Shown: piece by piece, positions 1 through 12,600 of the stretch
Layout of the letters: each line of letters begins with the position of its first letter
Position numbering within the stretch: position 1 is the stretch's first letter
Assembly (NCBI GenBank): GCA_033675545.1
Contig: JAWDGP010001473.1
Location: 1,601,001 to 1,665,000 of the forward strand
Direction: 5' to 3'
DNA: 64,000 bases
Source: Elysia crispata
Taxonomy: Eukaryota; Mollusca; Gastropoda; Plakobranchidae
The notes under the pieces: model-generated
Database searches by the model: none
The model's input: the letters and a program-made list of their open reading frames with translations, nothing else
What the model was told of the DNA's origin: nothing
Position numbers and translations under genes: made by a program

Positions 1-1132
1 CCTTAAAGAATATCTCAAAACCTTCACTTTCAAAGTAAAATTAATGTGAAATCCTGGCTGCAAGCTTGGTGTCGTCAGCAGTCAGAAAATTTATCACTAA
101 CATTGACAGCATTCACAAATTAGTCTATGCTTGGCCTTGACATACACAAGTATGAATTGCAGTAGCCATTTTGCAAAGTTTGCAATATGTAACGGAAATT
201 CTTTTGTTTTATTTGATATACATCAGTTAACAATTTATGATCAAAATGTTTTGGAACAGGTATCAATGTTAAGGCCCACCCCCGTAATAAAGTAATTTCT
301 TTACATTTAAAGATCATCTTTTAATGTAGAATAATGAGGGCTATGATAAAAACAAGTTGGATCCTGTCATAGGTTTCAGTATTTTTTCAGCAATTTTTCC
401 TTTTGCCCCTTTACATAATTAACCCTTTGCATACGAGTATGTGCAATAAAGTCAATCCCATATGTGCTGAATTTTTTATATTTATTTTGCAAAAAAAATC
501 ATTATTCCACATGTGGAGTGAGGGTAAAAGATGAATTCTAGCAGTTGACTTAAGTCTTGATGCTTTTTCATGTTTTAAATAATTCTTTTTGTGTTTGTGG
601 ATTGTTTTTGTTGCTAATTAAATCTTTGAAGTAAAACTTGAAAGTCATGCCCAAATCTTAAGAAATTATGTTTATTTTTGAATTTATATATGCTGTGGAT
701 GCCAAGTATGAACATTAAATTTTTTTTTTTAATAATGCCGTATAGTTCCCAATTCTTTAAGATCCTCTAAATTTCATTCAGTTTATATAGGGAATTATAC
801 CTACGTCATTCTGCTAGTTTACGGTTTGTTTGTTATTTGTAACAGAACAGAGTCTATTAGATAAAGATATTAATCTTTCAAAATAATCATAATGACCTAG
901 AGTAATACTCTCTTTTGTTAGCATCTTTGGCTATCAAAAGACTCTTTTTATGGGGATTGATTTTTTTCCTAACAGAATATCATTGAAAAAGAGCAAAAAA
1001 GTGGAACAGAAAGTGAAAATGGAGAAAACATTCTTTGTCTTGTAACAGATAATGTTTAAGATCACTTCTTTTAAAAAAGTTAAAATGGTCTCTTGGTTGC
1101 ATTGTATAGAATTGCTTCTTTTCAATCTTCAG
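1..1132 (+). other. Cadherin intron, no exon seen
   Basis: This is AT-rich sequence upstream of the first recognisable exon. I see no protein-like frame or structural RNA. It is presumed to be the 3' part of a cadherin intron. Confidence 0.6.
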
Positions 1133-1325
1133 CATGTGTCCGTGACATCCGCTTCAATGGCAACTGGCTTCCTATGACCCAGAATCAACAAAATCAAGCA
1201 GGACCAGGCGTGAAACTGCTTAGTGCACCCAATGTTGCAGAGGGCTGCAGCAGAAATGACTGCTATCAAATCATTTGTAGTGATGATCGATTCTGTTATC
1301 CACTCTGGGGAGCGCATGAGTGCAG
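1133..1325 (+). CDS. Cadherin exon A: laminin G end and Cys-rich linker
   Basis: The exon begins after a TTCAG acceptor and ends at GAGTGCAG before a weak GTTGTG donor. It contains [13 protein letters not shown], the usual last strand of a laminin G domain, and then a Cys-rich stretch with the W..HEC pattern seen before the membrane-proximal EGF of invertebrate cadherins. It enters needing two codon bases and leaves two bases over. The next exon supplies the missing base and the next Cys, giving HECRC. The weak donor is accepted because the join keeps both frame and domain. Confidence 0.88.
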
Positions 1326-4300
1326 GTTGTGACTGAGTAACAATTCTTTTGCTTTTCTTATATTTTTTATTTTATATATAAGCTGTAAATCCCGTTCTAC
1401 AAACGGGACCATGGTGTCAGTTTGCCAGGGTAAATAGGCTTATATTTGTCTTGATATCTGTCCTTTTACTGAAGTTATTCAGATATATGCCTCCCCCTAC
1501 TTATTTTTACCTAGAATCTAGATATCTCAATAATTCTTATTCTAAACATGAAATTAGGTAAAGGACTGAAATCCTGTTGGAATAAAGCAAGTTTACTAAT
1601 TCCATACTTTCCCAATATGTTTTTAGTTCCTTTTAACCGCCTATTAGAAAGCTTTGAATTTTCGCATTAAGTGCATAAAAATGCATTGCCTTGCAGAAAT
1701 TCTTAGCTGGACAAATGTTTAAAGGTATATTATAATGAAAGTTTAAAAAAAAAATTTGAAAGCCTAAAAGTAAAACTAAATTTCTTTAGTTGTAGATCTT
1801 AACGTTTTGATTTGAGCCTAGCTGCTGTAAATATTTAGGCCCTTGGTCTAGAATTTATGTCGAAGTAATTGATTTTTTATCTAGAACTTACACTTATAGG
1901 AAATAGTTTGCACATTCGCCCTTTTCTTTTAAGAAAATAATAATCACATTTTTTTGCCTTTAATTTTCAGCAAATTCTGTTTTGCTGAAAAATAATATTA
2001 CCACTCCAATCTTTAGGCAGTTTACATTTTTATGCCAAATTTGGGGGTTCTAGGTGATTTAGAAATGCTCGGTTAAGCCAGCCCCTATAGAGCATCACCC
2101 GACACGTCACAGGCATGAATAGACACGGGTCATCTATGTCACTGAAATGGTGACTATAATTTTAACTGCGCTCTGCACATACGCTGTCAGTACGTCATGT
2201 TAGACACGCCTTCACAGGTGTTGTAGCGTGTCGGCAAGAATGAACATGTTCATTTTTTTTTTTCAGGGAGTGTCTTGTTACGCTGAACTAAATTCTTTTC
2301 AAGGAAATTTGTTGGGTTTTTTACCCATATGGTTTTATTGAAAGTTGTAAATATTTAAAACTTGATAAATTATGGCAACAAATTGAGCAGATAAACAATG
2401 TCATTTGGGTATTTTTAGCTCTTGCCCTGAGTGCAGGGCATTTATTGAAAAAAAGAGTTAACTTGATGACCCGAGTGCGACCCTGAGGTCGTGTGACATT
2501 ACACACTATTATACCATGTGTGACCCTTAGGTCTCTTTGACTAGGCCCTAAATTTAGACTTCTCTATCTGACGCTCTTTCTAAAATATGCAAATTTAAGC
2601 AGAAATAGCCTCATAAGCATGCATTTAGTGAGTTGGTATGAAAAAGCCTCATTTTGTCTCAAGAGCCCAGGTGCAGTTGATTTTAAGCCTCAGGACTCCA
2701 GGGTTCATAGGGTTAAACTACCAATGAATAAATCTTGTGTAAATTTGGAACAAGGTTGTTTCAATTTTTGTTTTTAATAAAAACAGTGATCAAATTGCTT
2801 TTACTAATTTAAACAAAAAATCTAATGGGACATACTTGAATTTGAATGATGCAATATTTATTTTTGCATGTCTCTGAGTGAGTATTTTGTTATTTGCTCC
2901 CTTCATATAGATTTTTATAAAGCTATGAAACACTACTGTTTTCTCTTCTTTTTATTGATTTGTGCATGATGATCAAATTAGAACAGTTTTCGCTACTGAT
3001 CAAAATCTAATAAGACTGTTTTTACTTGACCAGATGTCTAGCTGGTAGCAGGCCTGATGCAAGTGGTAAATGTGTGTCTTCATGTGAGCCCAATCCCTGC
3101 TTTAACAATGTGCCATGCTCCATAGTTGATAAGAAGGTTAAATGTGAATGCCCACCTGACTTCACAGGCCAATTCTGTAACATTGGCATGATCAGTGAAG
3201 ACGACGATGACCTCCCTGTAGCTGCCATAGTTGGCACTGTTGTTGCAGTTCTTTTGGTTTTAGGTGAGCAATCATAAGCCTCAGGCAAAATCGAAACTGC
3301 AGTAGAACTCTGTGATTTTCAAATGGATATTCGATAGTTATTAAAAAATAATTATAACCATCTTGAATGCACATAAGATGTGCAATTTCATAATGAAATT
3401 CTTTTGAAATATTGTTATGACAATTGCAGTTGCATGTTTAACTATCTCTGAAATATTCTGTCTTATACAAAATCTGTCTGCCTTTTTCTGTCCTATTATT
3501 ATCATCATTAAATTTGTTTGCCCCTCTCTATCTCTTTATCTATCTTTCTATTTCAAGTATTTGTCTCTTTTCTGAATCTCTCTCTAACCCTCTCTCTTTT
3601 TCCAACTTTTTTTTTCTGTCTCTCAGTTTTTTATGTTTGCCTTTTGACTGTCTGCATTACCTTCTCTCTATTCTCAGTTGGTCTATTAGCTTTCATATAT
3701 CATTGAGATACATCCAGTTTCTTTAATTTTTAATTTTTTGTTTGTTTTCTTTAGTCATAGTGACTCTTATCATCCTCTACATCACATGCCGGAGAAATGA
3801 TGATGAGAAGAATATTTTGGAGGTGGATCCTGATGATGATTTTATAAGGGAGAATGTCATGTTCTATGATGAGGAAGGAGCAGGTATGTCTCTTTTAGGT
3901 GGCATCATGGAATTACAGTTAAAATTCAATTTTTAGCATATGGACTTGCATACATTAGATGAAATTGTATTCATTTCTTAACTTTCTGACATTCTCAGAT
4001 TTGAAAAGTTTTAATTACATACTGAGACACAGGCAAAGTGTACAAACTGCAATGTGATTGTTAAGAGAAAATTGAACTTAAAGATAAACCTTACATTAAT
4101 ACCCTCTTTTTATAAATATCAACCAGTAACCAAGAAGAACTGCCTTAAAACACCTACAAATTTTTTACATTCTTTGAGGGCACTCATTGATTAATTGAAA
4201 GAATTTAATATGTTGAATAACAAAATTTTTAAAGGTGATCAAACAATTATGCCAATTTAAAACAAACTATTGAGATAAAATTTAAATGTAAAGAATGAAG

Positions 4301-6347
4301 AGAAAAATAAGTCTAATTGCAGCCATCAGTTTCAGTATCTTAATCAATAGCTAATTCTTCTCCAATCAGTGAGATAAATTTATCTTAATGCTCTAGGAAA
4401 GGAGTTTTTGTCAAATTCATCTGTTGAAAGAAGATTTTGACCATTTAAAATGGTAGCTATCTGTTCTGGTTTAGAACTCTGATGAGTACTTATCTTACTC
4501 TTGACAGGCAGTGGTAGCTTTTATTATGATCGCATGGTCAAGATTTAGATCAAGATTCTTGATTTAGATCTCTATATCAAGTCCAGAATATGGGTCACAT
4601 ATACAATTCACAATTATAATTATTATAATTGGTAATGATGTTTTTACAAATATGCTTTAGAAGTTTCGTGGGGCTTTTTAGCATAAATGTGTCTCCCAGC
4701 TTTTGTATTTTGTCTGAATATACTTAGGGGTATTTTTTAACAATATTAGGTGCTGAAACAGTTGATAAATTCAGGTGGTTCACACCTTGCTCTGTTAAGA
4801 TGTTCAGACTTCTGCATACTGGCCTAAGATAGCGATAGTTTTGGGCTTTATAAAATTTTCCCTTGATTTTGAATCACAGACCATTTTTTGCATCAGCGAG
4901 TACATCAAAGATTCAATTGTTTCAAGTAGCTTTGAGGATGAATAAGATTATATTTCACAGGCAGCTTGTCGCATTCTTGGAATTGGTTGAGTCTTATAGA
5001 AATCGTCGAGAGAAAGAATGTTCGTCGATGCTCCATTGTCAGCCAGCCATCATAGTTTAAGACAAATATGTAATGTGCTTCATCTTCATGTGATTCATTC
5101 CTTTGTTTGATTTCCAAATATTTGGGTATCTGCCAATTTGCAGACTTATAAAAAATGATGTAATTTTGAACAAGTATGGCAAGATTTATTAAAAGCTGGA
5201 CATTTGCTTTGACCTGCATAGTGGGGCCATTTTTGTCACAATTTATGCAAAGCTGTGGTATAGATTTTCCTTGGGTTCATTGTTTCAGACTAGATCTTGG
5301 ATTTGAATTTTTGATTGAAAACCTATTTTGTTTATTTGACTAATGTCAGCAAGCAGTTTTCCATACTCTTCTGTCATGTTCAGTGTTCTTGCATACTGCA
5401 TAAGATTGGTTAGATCCAGTGGTGTAGTGAGGCTTGGTATAAGCTGACTTCTGATATCTTCATCTGGTTTAGTAAACTTGCATTGAGTTTCAAGTTATCT
5501 TAATTGAGCATGGCAATCATCAATTTTGCTGCCGGGTACTGCATTCGATGTCTAAATTGATCTTTGAGGAATTCAGTGTTTTGATTGACGGTTAAAAGCT
5601 CGTTTAGGGCTTTTATGATATCTTTGTAAAGATCGCCCCTGGTCTATATGTTTGTTTGGATGGTGGACTCATACAATATAATTGAAATCTGGCCCTCCAT
5701 TATTATGTTAGTGTCAAAGCATAGTGATGCTTTGACGGTGAGATCACATCCATTGAAAATACATGTACTATCTAAATGCTTGACCGGCTTGACCACTGAA
5801 TTGCGGCCTTAGGATGACAGCTAAATTTTTCAAAGGCTCTAAATTTGCTGCAGATTTTTTTATGTAGATCAAGATCTGTGTTTCATTTATCTTACTCTGT
5901 TATCCTTGTCGCCAATGCAATGTTTTAGATGATGTTGAACAGAACGAAACATATGTTAGGATATCGATAGTGCCAATTATAACTGTTTATTTTAATAACT
6001 CTTTACTTCTCTTTTCGTGCCAGTTATTATGTCTTTATTACAATAATGGACCAAAAAATAGACTATGTTAAGAGTAAAACATAGATATACTCTACATCCT
6101 GTCGGCACAATGCAGTCAGTCCACAGTTGAATATAACATGGTTATATTGCTAAGCAAGGTTTTTCATCAAAACCTTAAGAAAAAACAAATGGGTTAATTG
6201 ACTTAAAAGTTATCTGGATGTGTGATATTTAAAAAAGTTATCTGTTAGCAGTTTCATGATTTCTAATTTTTGCTTACACCAATAGATTGCTTATTGGCAA
6301 GAATGCAAAGTTGATCAGAATGGGATTTGACATCTTCCCCAATATAT

Positions 6348-6416
<69 letters not shown>

Positions 6417-6444
6417 TCTCTATCTCTCTCTCTCTCTCTCTATG

Positions 6445-6504
<60 letters not shown>

Positions 6505-9500
6505 TTTTCCTGATTTGATGTTTAGCACAATGTTTCTTAAACTCTCAAACTCAAATTCCTCTGGCAAACTTCAATATAGTCTCATCAGATCAGTGTACGA
6601 TCTCCTGCTCTCAAACACAAATCTGATATGGTGGAGAAAGAAAGCGGACCCCGCTATGCCAAGGCAGGCAGACCACAGAGCATGTCTTGAGCTCTTGCAA
6701 AATCGCCCTCTCACAGGGGCGATACACATGGAGGCATAACAGAGTCCTTCAGGAACTTGCCGCAATCATAAGCACGGCTAAAGGAGAGATTACCCTCCCT
6801 AATACCAACGCCTTGATATTCACAACAGAGGGAGGCGCTAAGTCATGGCACGGAAGACCGGTGAGGACAACAAACCAGATAAAATGCCTTCAAGATGGCT
6901 GTGATGACTGGGATGTTTCAGCAGATCTTCCAGAATGGGACAGTTACCCCAGTATAATCAAAGAAATGAGATTAAGGCCTGATATCGTGATCCATTCAGC
7001 TTCCACACAACAATTGATCATGGTGGAGCTAACAGTACCATACGAAAACAGAATGGAAGACGCCCACATCTACAAAAGAGAGAAATACATGAACCTGACC
7101 AAAGAGCTAGAAAATGCCGGCTACAAAGCTGTGGTGATGCCCGTTGAGGTTGGTGCCAGAGGATTCGTAGGGTCATCAGTCTGCGACCTTCTAACTAAAC
7201 TTTCAATATGTGGCAACAAAAGAACAAAAGCTCTAAAGTTACTGGCGGAAATAGCCGAAAACAGTTCCCGGTGGATCTGGAACAGGAGAAATGAGAGGTT
7301 CTTTCATAAGGATTATAAATGCTCTAACCATCGCAGGACCAGTTGGCGAAGTGGTATAGCGCCGGGAAATCCATCAAGAGATGAGGGTATGGGTTCGAAT
7401 CCTGGCGCTGTGCAAAAAAAAAAAAAGATAACAGGGAGACACCTAAGAGTCATGACCTGGGTGTGGCCCGGCCCCCTTAGAGTGTCAAAGGTTCAGGGCC
7501 GAAACACTTGCTACAAGGGGGATTTCTTTTCTGAAGACTCCCTGTTATCTAGCTCCCCAATGAGTTTCTATCTACATAGTGTGACTGAAATAATGTTAAG
7601 AGATAGTATTAAAAGTACATTATCTTTCACATTTCAGGAGAAGAAGACCATGAAGCTTATGATATTACTCTTCTCCAAAAAATGATTTCTGAGACCTCAA
7701 ATATGCCCCACATGAACGCACCTAAGGAGGATGACATGACAAGAAGAAGTGAGTTTTTGATTAAGATCAGCTATTGGCATGCTGGCTAAATTTTTGTCAG
7801 AGTCTGGATTTTGAACAATGTCAACATAGTTGTTCAAAGAGAATTTGTTAAATAAGTAACTACTTAAGATGAAGCTCTAACACAAATTTTTGAATTAAAT
7901 GAAAAAAATTGAAAGGTTACATTGACATGGAAAAATCTTTCTCCTTAAAACAGAGATTTGCTCAGTTGCTGTCATGCCTTTAAATGTCTATGAACCAATT
8001 CTTGAAAATAGGTTTTTAGGCTTGATTTAAAGATACTCGTAGATCTTTGGAGCTTGATTATAATTTTCTGTACCAAAAACTTTTCATAACATAACAGTTA
8101 TTTTAAGAGGCTTTTCCATATTGATATTGAACCAATGATATCAAAACATCTCTCACCATATGTAAGACTAGACTTTTTCAAAAATCGATTTTCTCTCCAA
8201 GTGAAGTTGCTTTTATAGTGTATACATTTTTTTCAAATTCTTCTTGTAGTTGTAACAAGCAAACATAGTATCATCTAGCCTGTGTTAAGTGAGAGTTGTT
8301 ATTTTGCCATCAATTTTTCATTGGTTTGGGAGTCTTGGGAACTCTAAAAAAATTGAGCTTATACAATGATATATATACTTTTCTGTGTTTTCTTAACAAA
8401 TATAGGTTGCAAGATAAGTCGGCAAATTTTATCAGATGTGATACCTTCGAAAAGTGTATTAGAGTAAAAATTCTTGAAATTAGATAGGACATACCCAATT
8501 TTCTAGTTACCTCTTCATGAAAGAAGAATCTCAAATGGTTAATTCTTAGCTCTAGAAATGGACTTTTGTGAAATGAGAGACAGCTTTCTCTAAAGACATT
8601 GTACTATCCATAAAAACTTCTAAATTAGTAACTTCTACTAAAGACAAAGATGCTAACTAGCCACCTATTATAAAAGATCTGTTTGCATATCAAGATCGAT
8701 TTCCTTCATCCTTGATGGAGTTCCAACTACATGTAGCAAATTCAGTAGGAGCCAGATAAACACTGCTGAGATATAATTATGCTTGCTTTGACTATGGATA
8801 TTTTAGCAGTATGACAAATATAATCAGTATACATGTACTCTAAACACATGCGTTGAAATCAGTAGTGATTACAAAATAATAACTTGCTGCAGAAAATCTC
8901 TTCAACCTTTGGCTGCCTGCTTCTCGAAGCTTATGGCTCAGAATGGTCCTAGTTTGAAGTTTCACCCTTTCTTACATATTTCTAGCCCAAATTGAAGCAA
9001 AACTCATGTATAAGAAAAAAATCCCAAATCAAAAGGGTTATGTTTTGATCAGTCCCAAGTTTAAATTTTTTAAATGAATTATATTGTTCTCTTTTTCAAA
9101 AAGAAATAGATCTGACGGTAGCTGTTTTTTTTTTTTGCTTTTTTGTTTTTTTTAGGTTTTATTTGAAATCTGGGTCTTAAAATAGATTTTCCTTGATACT
9201 CAAAAATAGGTTTGAGTATCTTTTATAAGTTTCAACCAAGATATGACAGTTAAAAACATTTCTACATTCTGATATTATCAGAAAAGCTGCAGTGGAAATT
9301 CAATTTTACCAAAGTTAAAAGATGGTTTTCATGATTTTTTCTTCAGATGAGCCTCGGCTGGATCGTCCAGATGTAGGATCATTCATTGATAGTCGTATCC
9401 GAGACACAGAGAATGATGATGATCCTTTCAAAGATGTCCCAATGGAATTCAACTATGAAGGTGGCAACAGTGATGCTGGCAGTCTCAGTTCTCTTAATAC

Positions 9501-9606
9501 CAGCAGCTCAGGTGGTAGTCAGGATTATGACTACCTCAATGACTGGGGCCCTAAGTTTGCAAGACTGGCAGATATGTACGGTGCCGGACAAAACTTGGAG
9601 TCATGA
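1133..9606 (+). CDS. Classic (type III-like) cadherin, 3' part of gene, five exons
   Basis: This is the C-terminal part of a membrane adhesion receptor that links neighbouring cells and binds catenins inside the cell. The exons are 1133-1325, 3034-3263, 3755-3883, 7638-7748 and 9347-9606, joined in frame (923 coding bases). In order they encode the end of a laminin G-like domain, a Cys-rich linker (HECRC), an EGF-like domain, an acidic juxtamembrane stretch, a hydrophobic helix split between exons 2 and 3, and a cytoplasmic tail. The tail has the acidic p120-catenin-type region and a beta-catenin-binding region rich in Ser, ending with [21 protein letters not shown] and laminin G next to the membrane are typical of non-chordate classic cadherins such as Drosophila CadN and shotgun. 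The upstream cadherin repeats lie outside the window. The family is certain; the orthology (N- or E-type) is not. Confidence 0.93.
1326..3033 (+). other. Cadherin intron with a GC-richer patch
   Basis: I see no exon. At about 2080-2240 there is a patch richer in CpG, with repeated GACACG and ACGTCA words. At 2470-2530 two similar words (ACCCTGAGGTC, ACCCTTAGGTC) occur. These may be remnants of an unclassified repeat; I cannot name it. Confidence 0.4.
3034..3263 (+). CDS. Cadherin exon B: EGF-like domain and start of transmembrane helix
   Basis: The acceptor is TTGACCAG and the donor is G|GTGAGC. The exon holds a six-Cys EGF-like module (CEPNPCFNN through [10 protein letters not shown]), a short acidic stretch (SEDDDDLP) and the first part of the membrane helix ([15 protein letters not shown]). 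The helix continues in the next exon. The open frame runs a few codons into the intron before stopping. Confidence 0.93.
3755..3883 (+). CDS. Cadherin exon C: end of transmembrane helix and juxtamembrane tail
   Basis: The exon follows a T-rich tract ending in TTTAG and ends before GTATGT. It completes the helix (VTLIILYI), turns basic at the inner face (CRR), then becomes strongly acidic ([20 protein letters not shown]). This is the juxtamembrane p120-catenin-binding region of classic cadherins. Confidence 0.92.
3884..6340 (+). other. Cadherin intron, 5' part, nothing recognised
   Basis: AT-rich intron sequence. The short open frames here show no domain or codon pattern. The intron continues through a microsatellite and a retrotransposon fragment to exon D. 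Confidence 0.5.
6341..6509. repeat. Composite microsatellite (CA)(TA)(CT)(TA) and T-run
   Basis: A short CA run leads into about 28 TA units, then CT-rich blocks, then more TA and about 20 T. It borders the 5' side of the retrotransposon fragment and may have grown at its truncation junction. Confidence 0.9.
6580..7560 (+). mobile_element. 5'-truncated non-LTR retrotransposon with restriction-like endonuclease
   Basis: An open frame reads from about 6640 ([20 protein letters not shown], the zinc-knuckle area after a reverse transcriptase) through [10 protein letters not shown]. It continues to LRPDIV, 14 residues, then ELTVPYE, and on to KREKY and [14 protein letters not shown]14-E matches the restriction-like endonuclease core of R2-type non-LTR retrotransposons (R2, R4, NeSL and relatives). 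The reverse transcriptase itself is missing, and the 5' end is frameshifted near 6640. The fragment has the same orientation as the host cadherin gene and lies in its intron. The 3' limit near 7560 is set by an inverted repeat (7427-7438 with 7539-7550) and is uncertain. Clade not decided. Confidence 0.75.
7337..7425 (+). repeat. tRNA-derived SINE head or tRNA pseudogene (class II, Ser/Leu-like)
   Basis: TGGCGAAGTGG matches a pol III A box and GGTTCGAATCC matches a B box. Between them CATC-AAGA-GATG can form a variable arm, as in tRNA-Ser or tRNA-Leu. The acceptor halves AGGACCA and TGGCGCT pair at only five of seven positions. The sequence ends in about 13 A, as in a retroposed copy. A functional tRNA is unlikely because of the mismatches and the unclear anticodon arm. 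Confidence 0.6.
7638..7748 (+). CDS. Cadherin exon D: cytoplasmic tail, middle part
   Basis: The acceptor is CATTTCAG and the donor GTGAGT. It encodes [17 protein letters not shown] and then a polar stretch ending in DDMTRR. It continues the acidic region of exon C in frame. It lies about 90 bp downstream of the retrotransposon-derived sequence, whose open frame runs into this exon in a different frame. Confidence 0.9.
7749..9346 (+). other. Last cadherin intron, nothing recognised
   Basis: AT-rich sequence with T-runs. I see no exon, repeat family or RNA. Confidence 0.5.
9347..9606 (+). CDS. Cadherin exon E: beta-catenin-binding region and stop
   Basis: The exon starts after TTCTTCAG and ends at a TGA at 9604-9606. 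It carries [12 protein letters not shown], an acidic core ([19 protein letters not shown], with the Ser cluster that is phosphorylated in classic cadherins) and the terminal [18 protein letters not shown] block that contacts beta-catenin armadillo repeats. All elements are intact and end a few residues before the stop, as in the family. Confidence 0.96.
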
Positions 9607-12600
9607 ATTGATTAAGATCTGATAAAAAGCTTTATGATCACTGCTCCATTCCATCTACCATCCAAATAAGGAGTCAAGGTACTAAAACACAAAACAAATC
9701 CTAACCAATCACTTCTCAAGGACTGTATTTTATTTCAATTGCTGTCTAGTATACACTTTTAATACCTTTTTTTTAGCTAAATTTGATAACAAAATATCGC
9801 TTTTTAATTTTAAGCAAAGCATTTTTGTTTTATTTGGATTTGTACTTTTACATTGAAAACATTCATGAAATTTTTCTTGTCAATGGATTACACTCAAATC
9901 AAATTCTGTTCTTTGACCACTATATATAAATATCAGTTGAAACTCTTTGAAAAGGATACTGAATATTAATTGCTGATTCTATATGCAACTTTATAGAGTG
10001 TTTGGAAAGAACCCACTAAAACTATCATCTTCTTCAATGTAAAACGAGAATTTGGTTTTTCTTGCATGAGTTGAGCTATCAATGCAAATTGAGTTATTTT
10101 CTTTTTATCAAGTCACATCAATATTTTAAGAAAACTTTGAATGATATAAATCAATAAGGAATGTAAAATTATCAGAACAATCATGGGATCTAGGTATCAA
10201 CTTAATACAATATCTATGCAAGAAAAATGGGAGAGCTTCATTATAAAAATTTTTAATTTAGTAGGCAATTTGTTCCTCGCTGAAAAAGCTTACAATACCA
10301 ACTTTAGTTTGGTCAATTCTTCAATTTGTTGAAGAATAATGCAGATGAAAACATAGGTCAAACACTCTAAATTATGACAGTTAATTTTACATCCTCTTTG
10401 CTAATATCAAGTCTATAATAATCCATTGGTTTATGAAATAATACCATTATCATTATTGATTACTTTACCACTCTATGAAGATTTTTATTCTGATATTTCA
10501 TGTCTTAAATTCTGCAACGATTGGAGGCATGATGTATGCTGAAAAAAAGCAGTTGACTATTTTTAATATGTTTTACAATATTCAATTACATACTTATGTG
10601 GTTGTTTGTCTTAAATGCAAAAATTGTCGTACGAGAAGTAATATATTCCATATCGAAATGCTATTTAAATTCTCTTCATGCATACAAATATAAGTAACAG
10701 AACCATTCAAAAAGGCATGAGACTCTTGTACTAATTTGGTATGCTTCTATTAATATTTTTAATGCTTTTTAAGTAAGACATGTAAGTTTAGGATCCAGTT
10801 CCAAAGAGTCCCTCTTCAGATATTTAAAAAAAAATATATATATATAAAATCAGGAATTGAAAAAGTGCTCTCATTCTCATCCTTTCAATAGGAAAGGAAA
10901 TCTGATACTTGAATTTGCACTATTGAGAGACTCAGAAAAAATGCATTGTTCTAGTATCAACATCTTTGAACTTGAAAATAGGAACACATGACTCATCTGT
11001 GCTAAGTGAAATATATGTTGTACATAAATAAGTCTTTATGTTTACGATTTTTATATGATACAATTTAAAATACAAAAAAAAGAAAGGTTTTCCTTTATGT
11101 GTGGATGTAATAACCATGACATTGTTTTTTGTTGGGGTTTTTTTTTTTTTGCTTTTTTGTTTCTTTTTTTTTTTTTTTTTTGAGAAAATAACAGCTGATA
11201 TGTCTCGCCTTTCCCAACTAAAAATCAAAGCGTTGATTTTTGTGAATAATTACAACAGTGTGCACTATTTCTACTTTCTGAAAAGGGAGAAAAATGACAA
11301 AACAATTTTTCCAATACTGCAGTTAAAAAGCACACAACAGCAAAAGCAATACCATTGAATTCTATCATTATTTTCAACCAAATCAGAACTAAGAGATTAT
11401 ATGCAAGAGGGGTAATCTTAAATTGATTTTATCATTTAATTGCTGGCTCTGAACAAAGACAGAGACAAATTTATTAGAAATTTATTTATGGAATCATAAG
11501 AGCTTCTCTGAAACTTAATTTAAATTTTTATATAGTACTCTCATAAATACAGGTTTAACAGACTTCTATGTGTCAAATGTCAAACAGGAATTATTTGGTG
11601 AGATTTAGTGGTTGTAAACATCGAGAAGTCAAATAACTTTAAACTGAAAAGATGTTTTTTAAGTTTGAAATATATATTTGTTCATTGGAAGACTTCTGTG
11701 ACATATTAAAACACTTTTTTTATATCACAAAGGGATATGTTTGCCTTGAACAAATAACAAAAAAACTTAGGACCATTTTTGATAATATATTTTTATGTTA
11801 CATTGTCATTGTATATAATTAAGATTTTTATGTTTTACTTAAATTTTAAAGGACTTGTTCTCCAATTTCCTTGTTTACTATAACCACCTTGTTGATGTTA
11901 ATTGTTATATGTTTTTTTCTTCCTATTCCTAAGCATATTTGGACAGACCAATATCATTTCAAATTTTATGAAGCCACAAACTGCTTCACAAATGTAACAA
12001 ATAAGATGTAGTTATGAGTATAATTGCTGATTACAATTACCTGATATACAACATGAAGTACAAGGTAAGAGTATGTACAAATAGAGATTAGTCGCTTTTG
12101 ACAGTAGAAAACATATTGCACTCACTTATTCCCTAATTGTATTGATGGATTATTCCATGAGATTTAAGGAAGAAATTCAAAGATATCTGGCTCCAAATTT
12201 GCTAAGAGTAACAGGTACAAACCCTAAATAATAGGCAACTTCAAGGTAACAAATGCAGGAATATGCAAAATTGTGTTGGTAGACTCTACAACATGTTCAA
12301 AGTTGAGGTGGAGATCTGTAAAACGATACTAGATAGAATAATTGCAAATAAATATGTATTTATGAATTTTAAGCTTTTTGTTTTTACAATATTTGTGGAA
12401 ATTACAGATTGTTTGAGGTAATCTTTTTTCGTTTTCATAGGTATTATTCAGCATGATCATTTATTTTAGATGTAAAAAATATTTTGGTTTCCCAAATAGG
12501 ATTTATTGTATTTGAGATAAATGAAAATTTTTATTTTTGGAATCAAATTTTACATGGGATTTATTTTCATCTTGACTTATCCATATTTAGGGGGGGTCAT

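Noticed and set aside
7337..7425. Functional tRNA gene
   Set aside because: Acceptor and T-stem pairs are broken, the anticodon arm is unclear and an A-tail follows. It fits a SINE or pseudogene better.
6687..7685. 332-codon open frame as one host gene
   Set aside because: Its first two thirds are retrotransposon endonuclease, then tRNA-like sequence, then cadherin exon D in the wrong frame. It is not a single protein.
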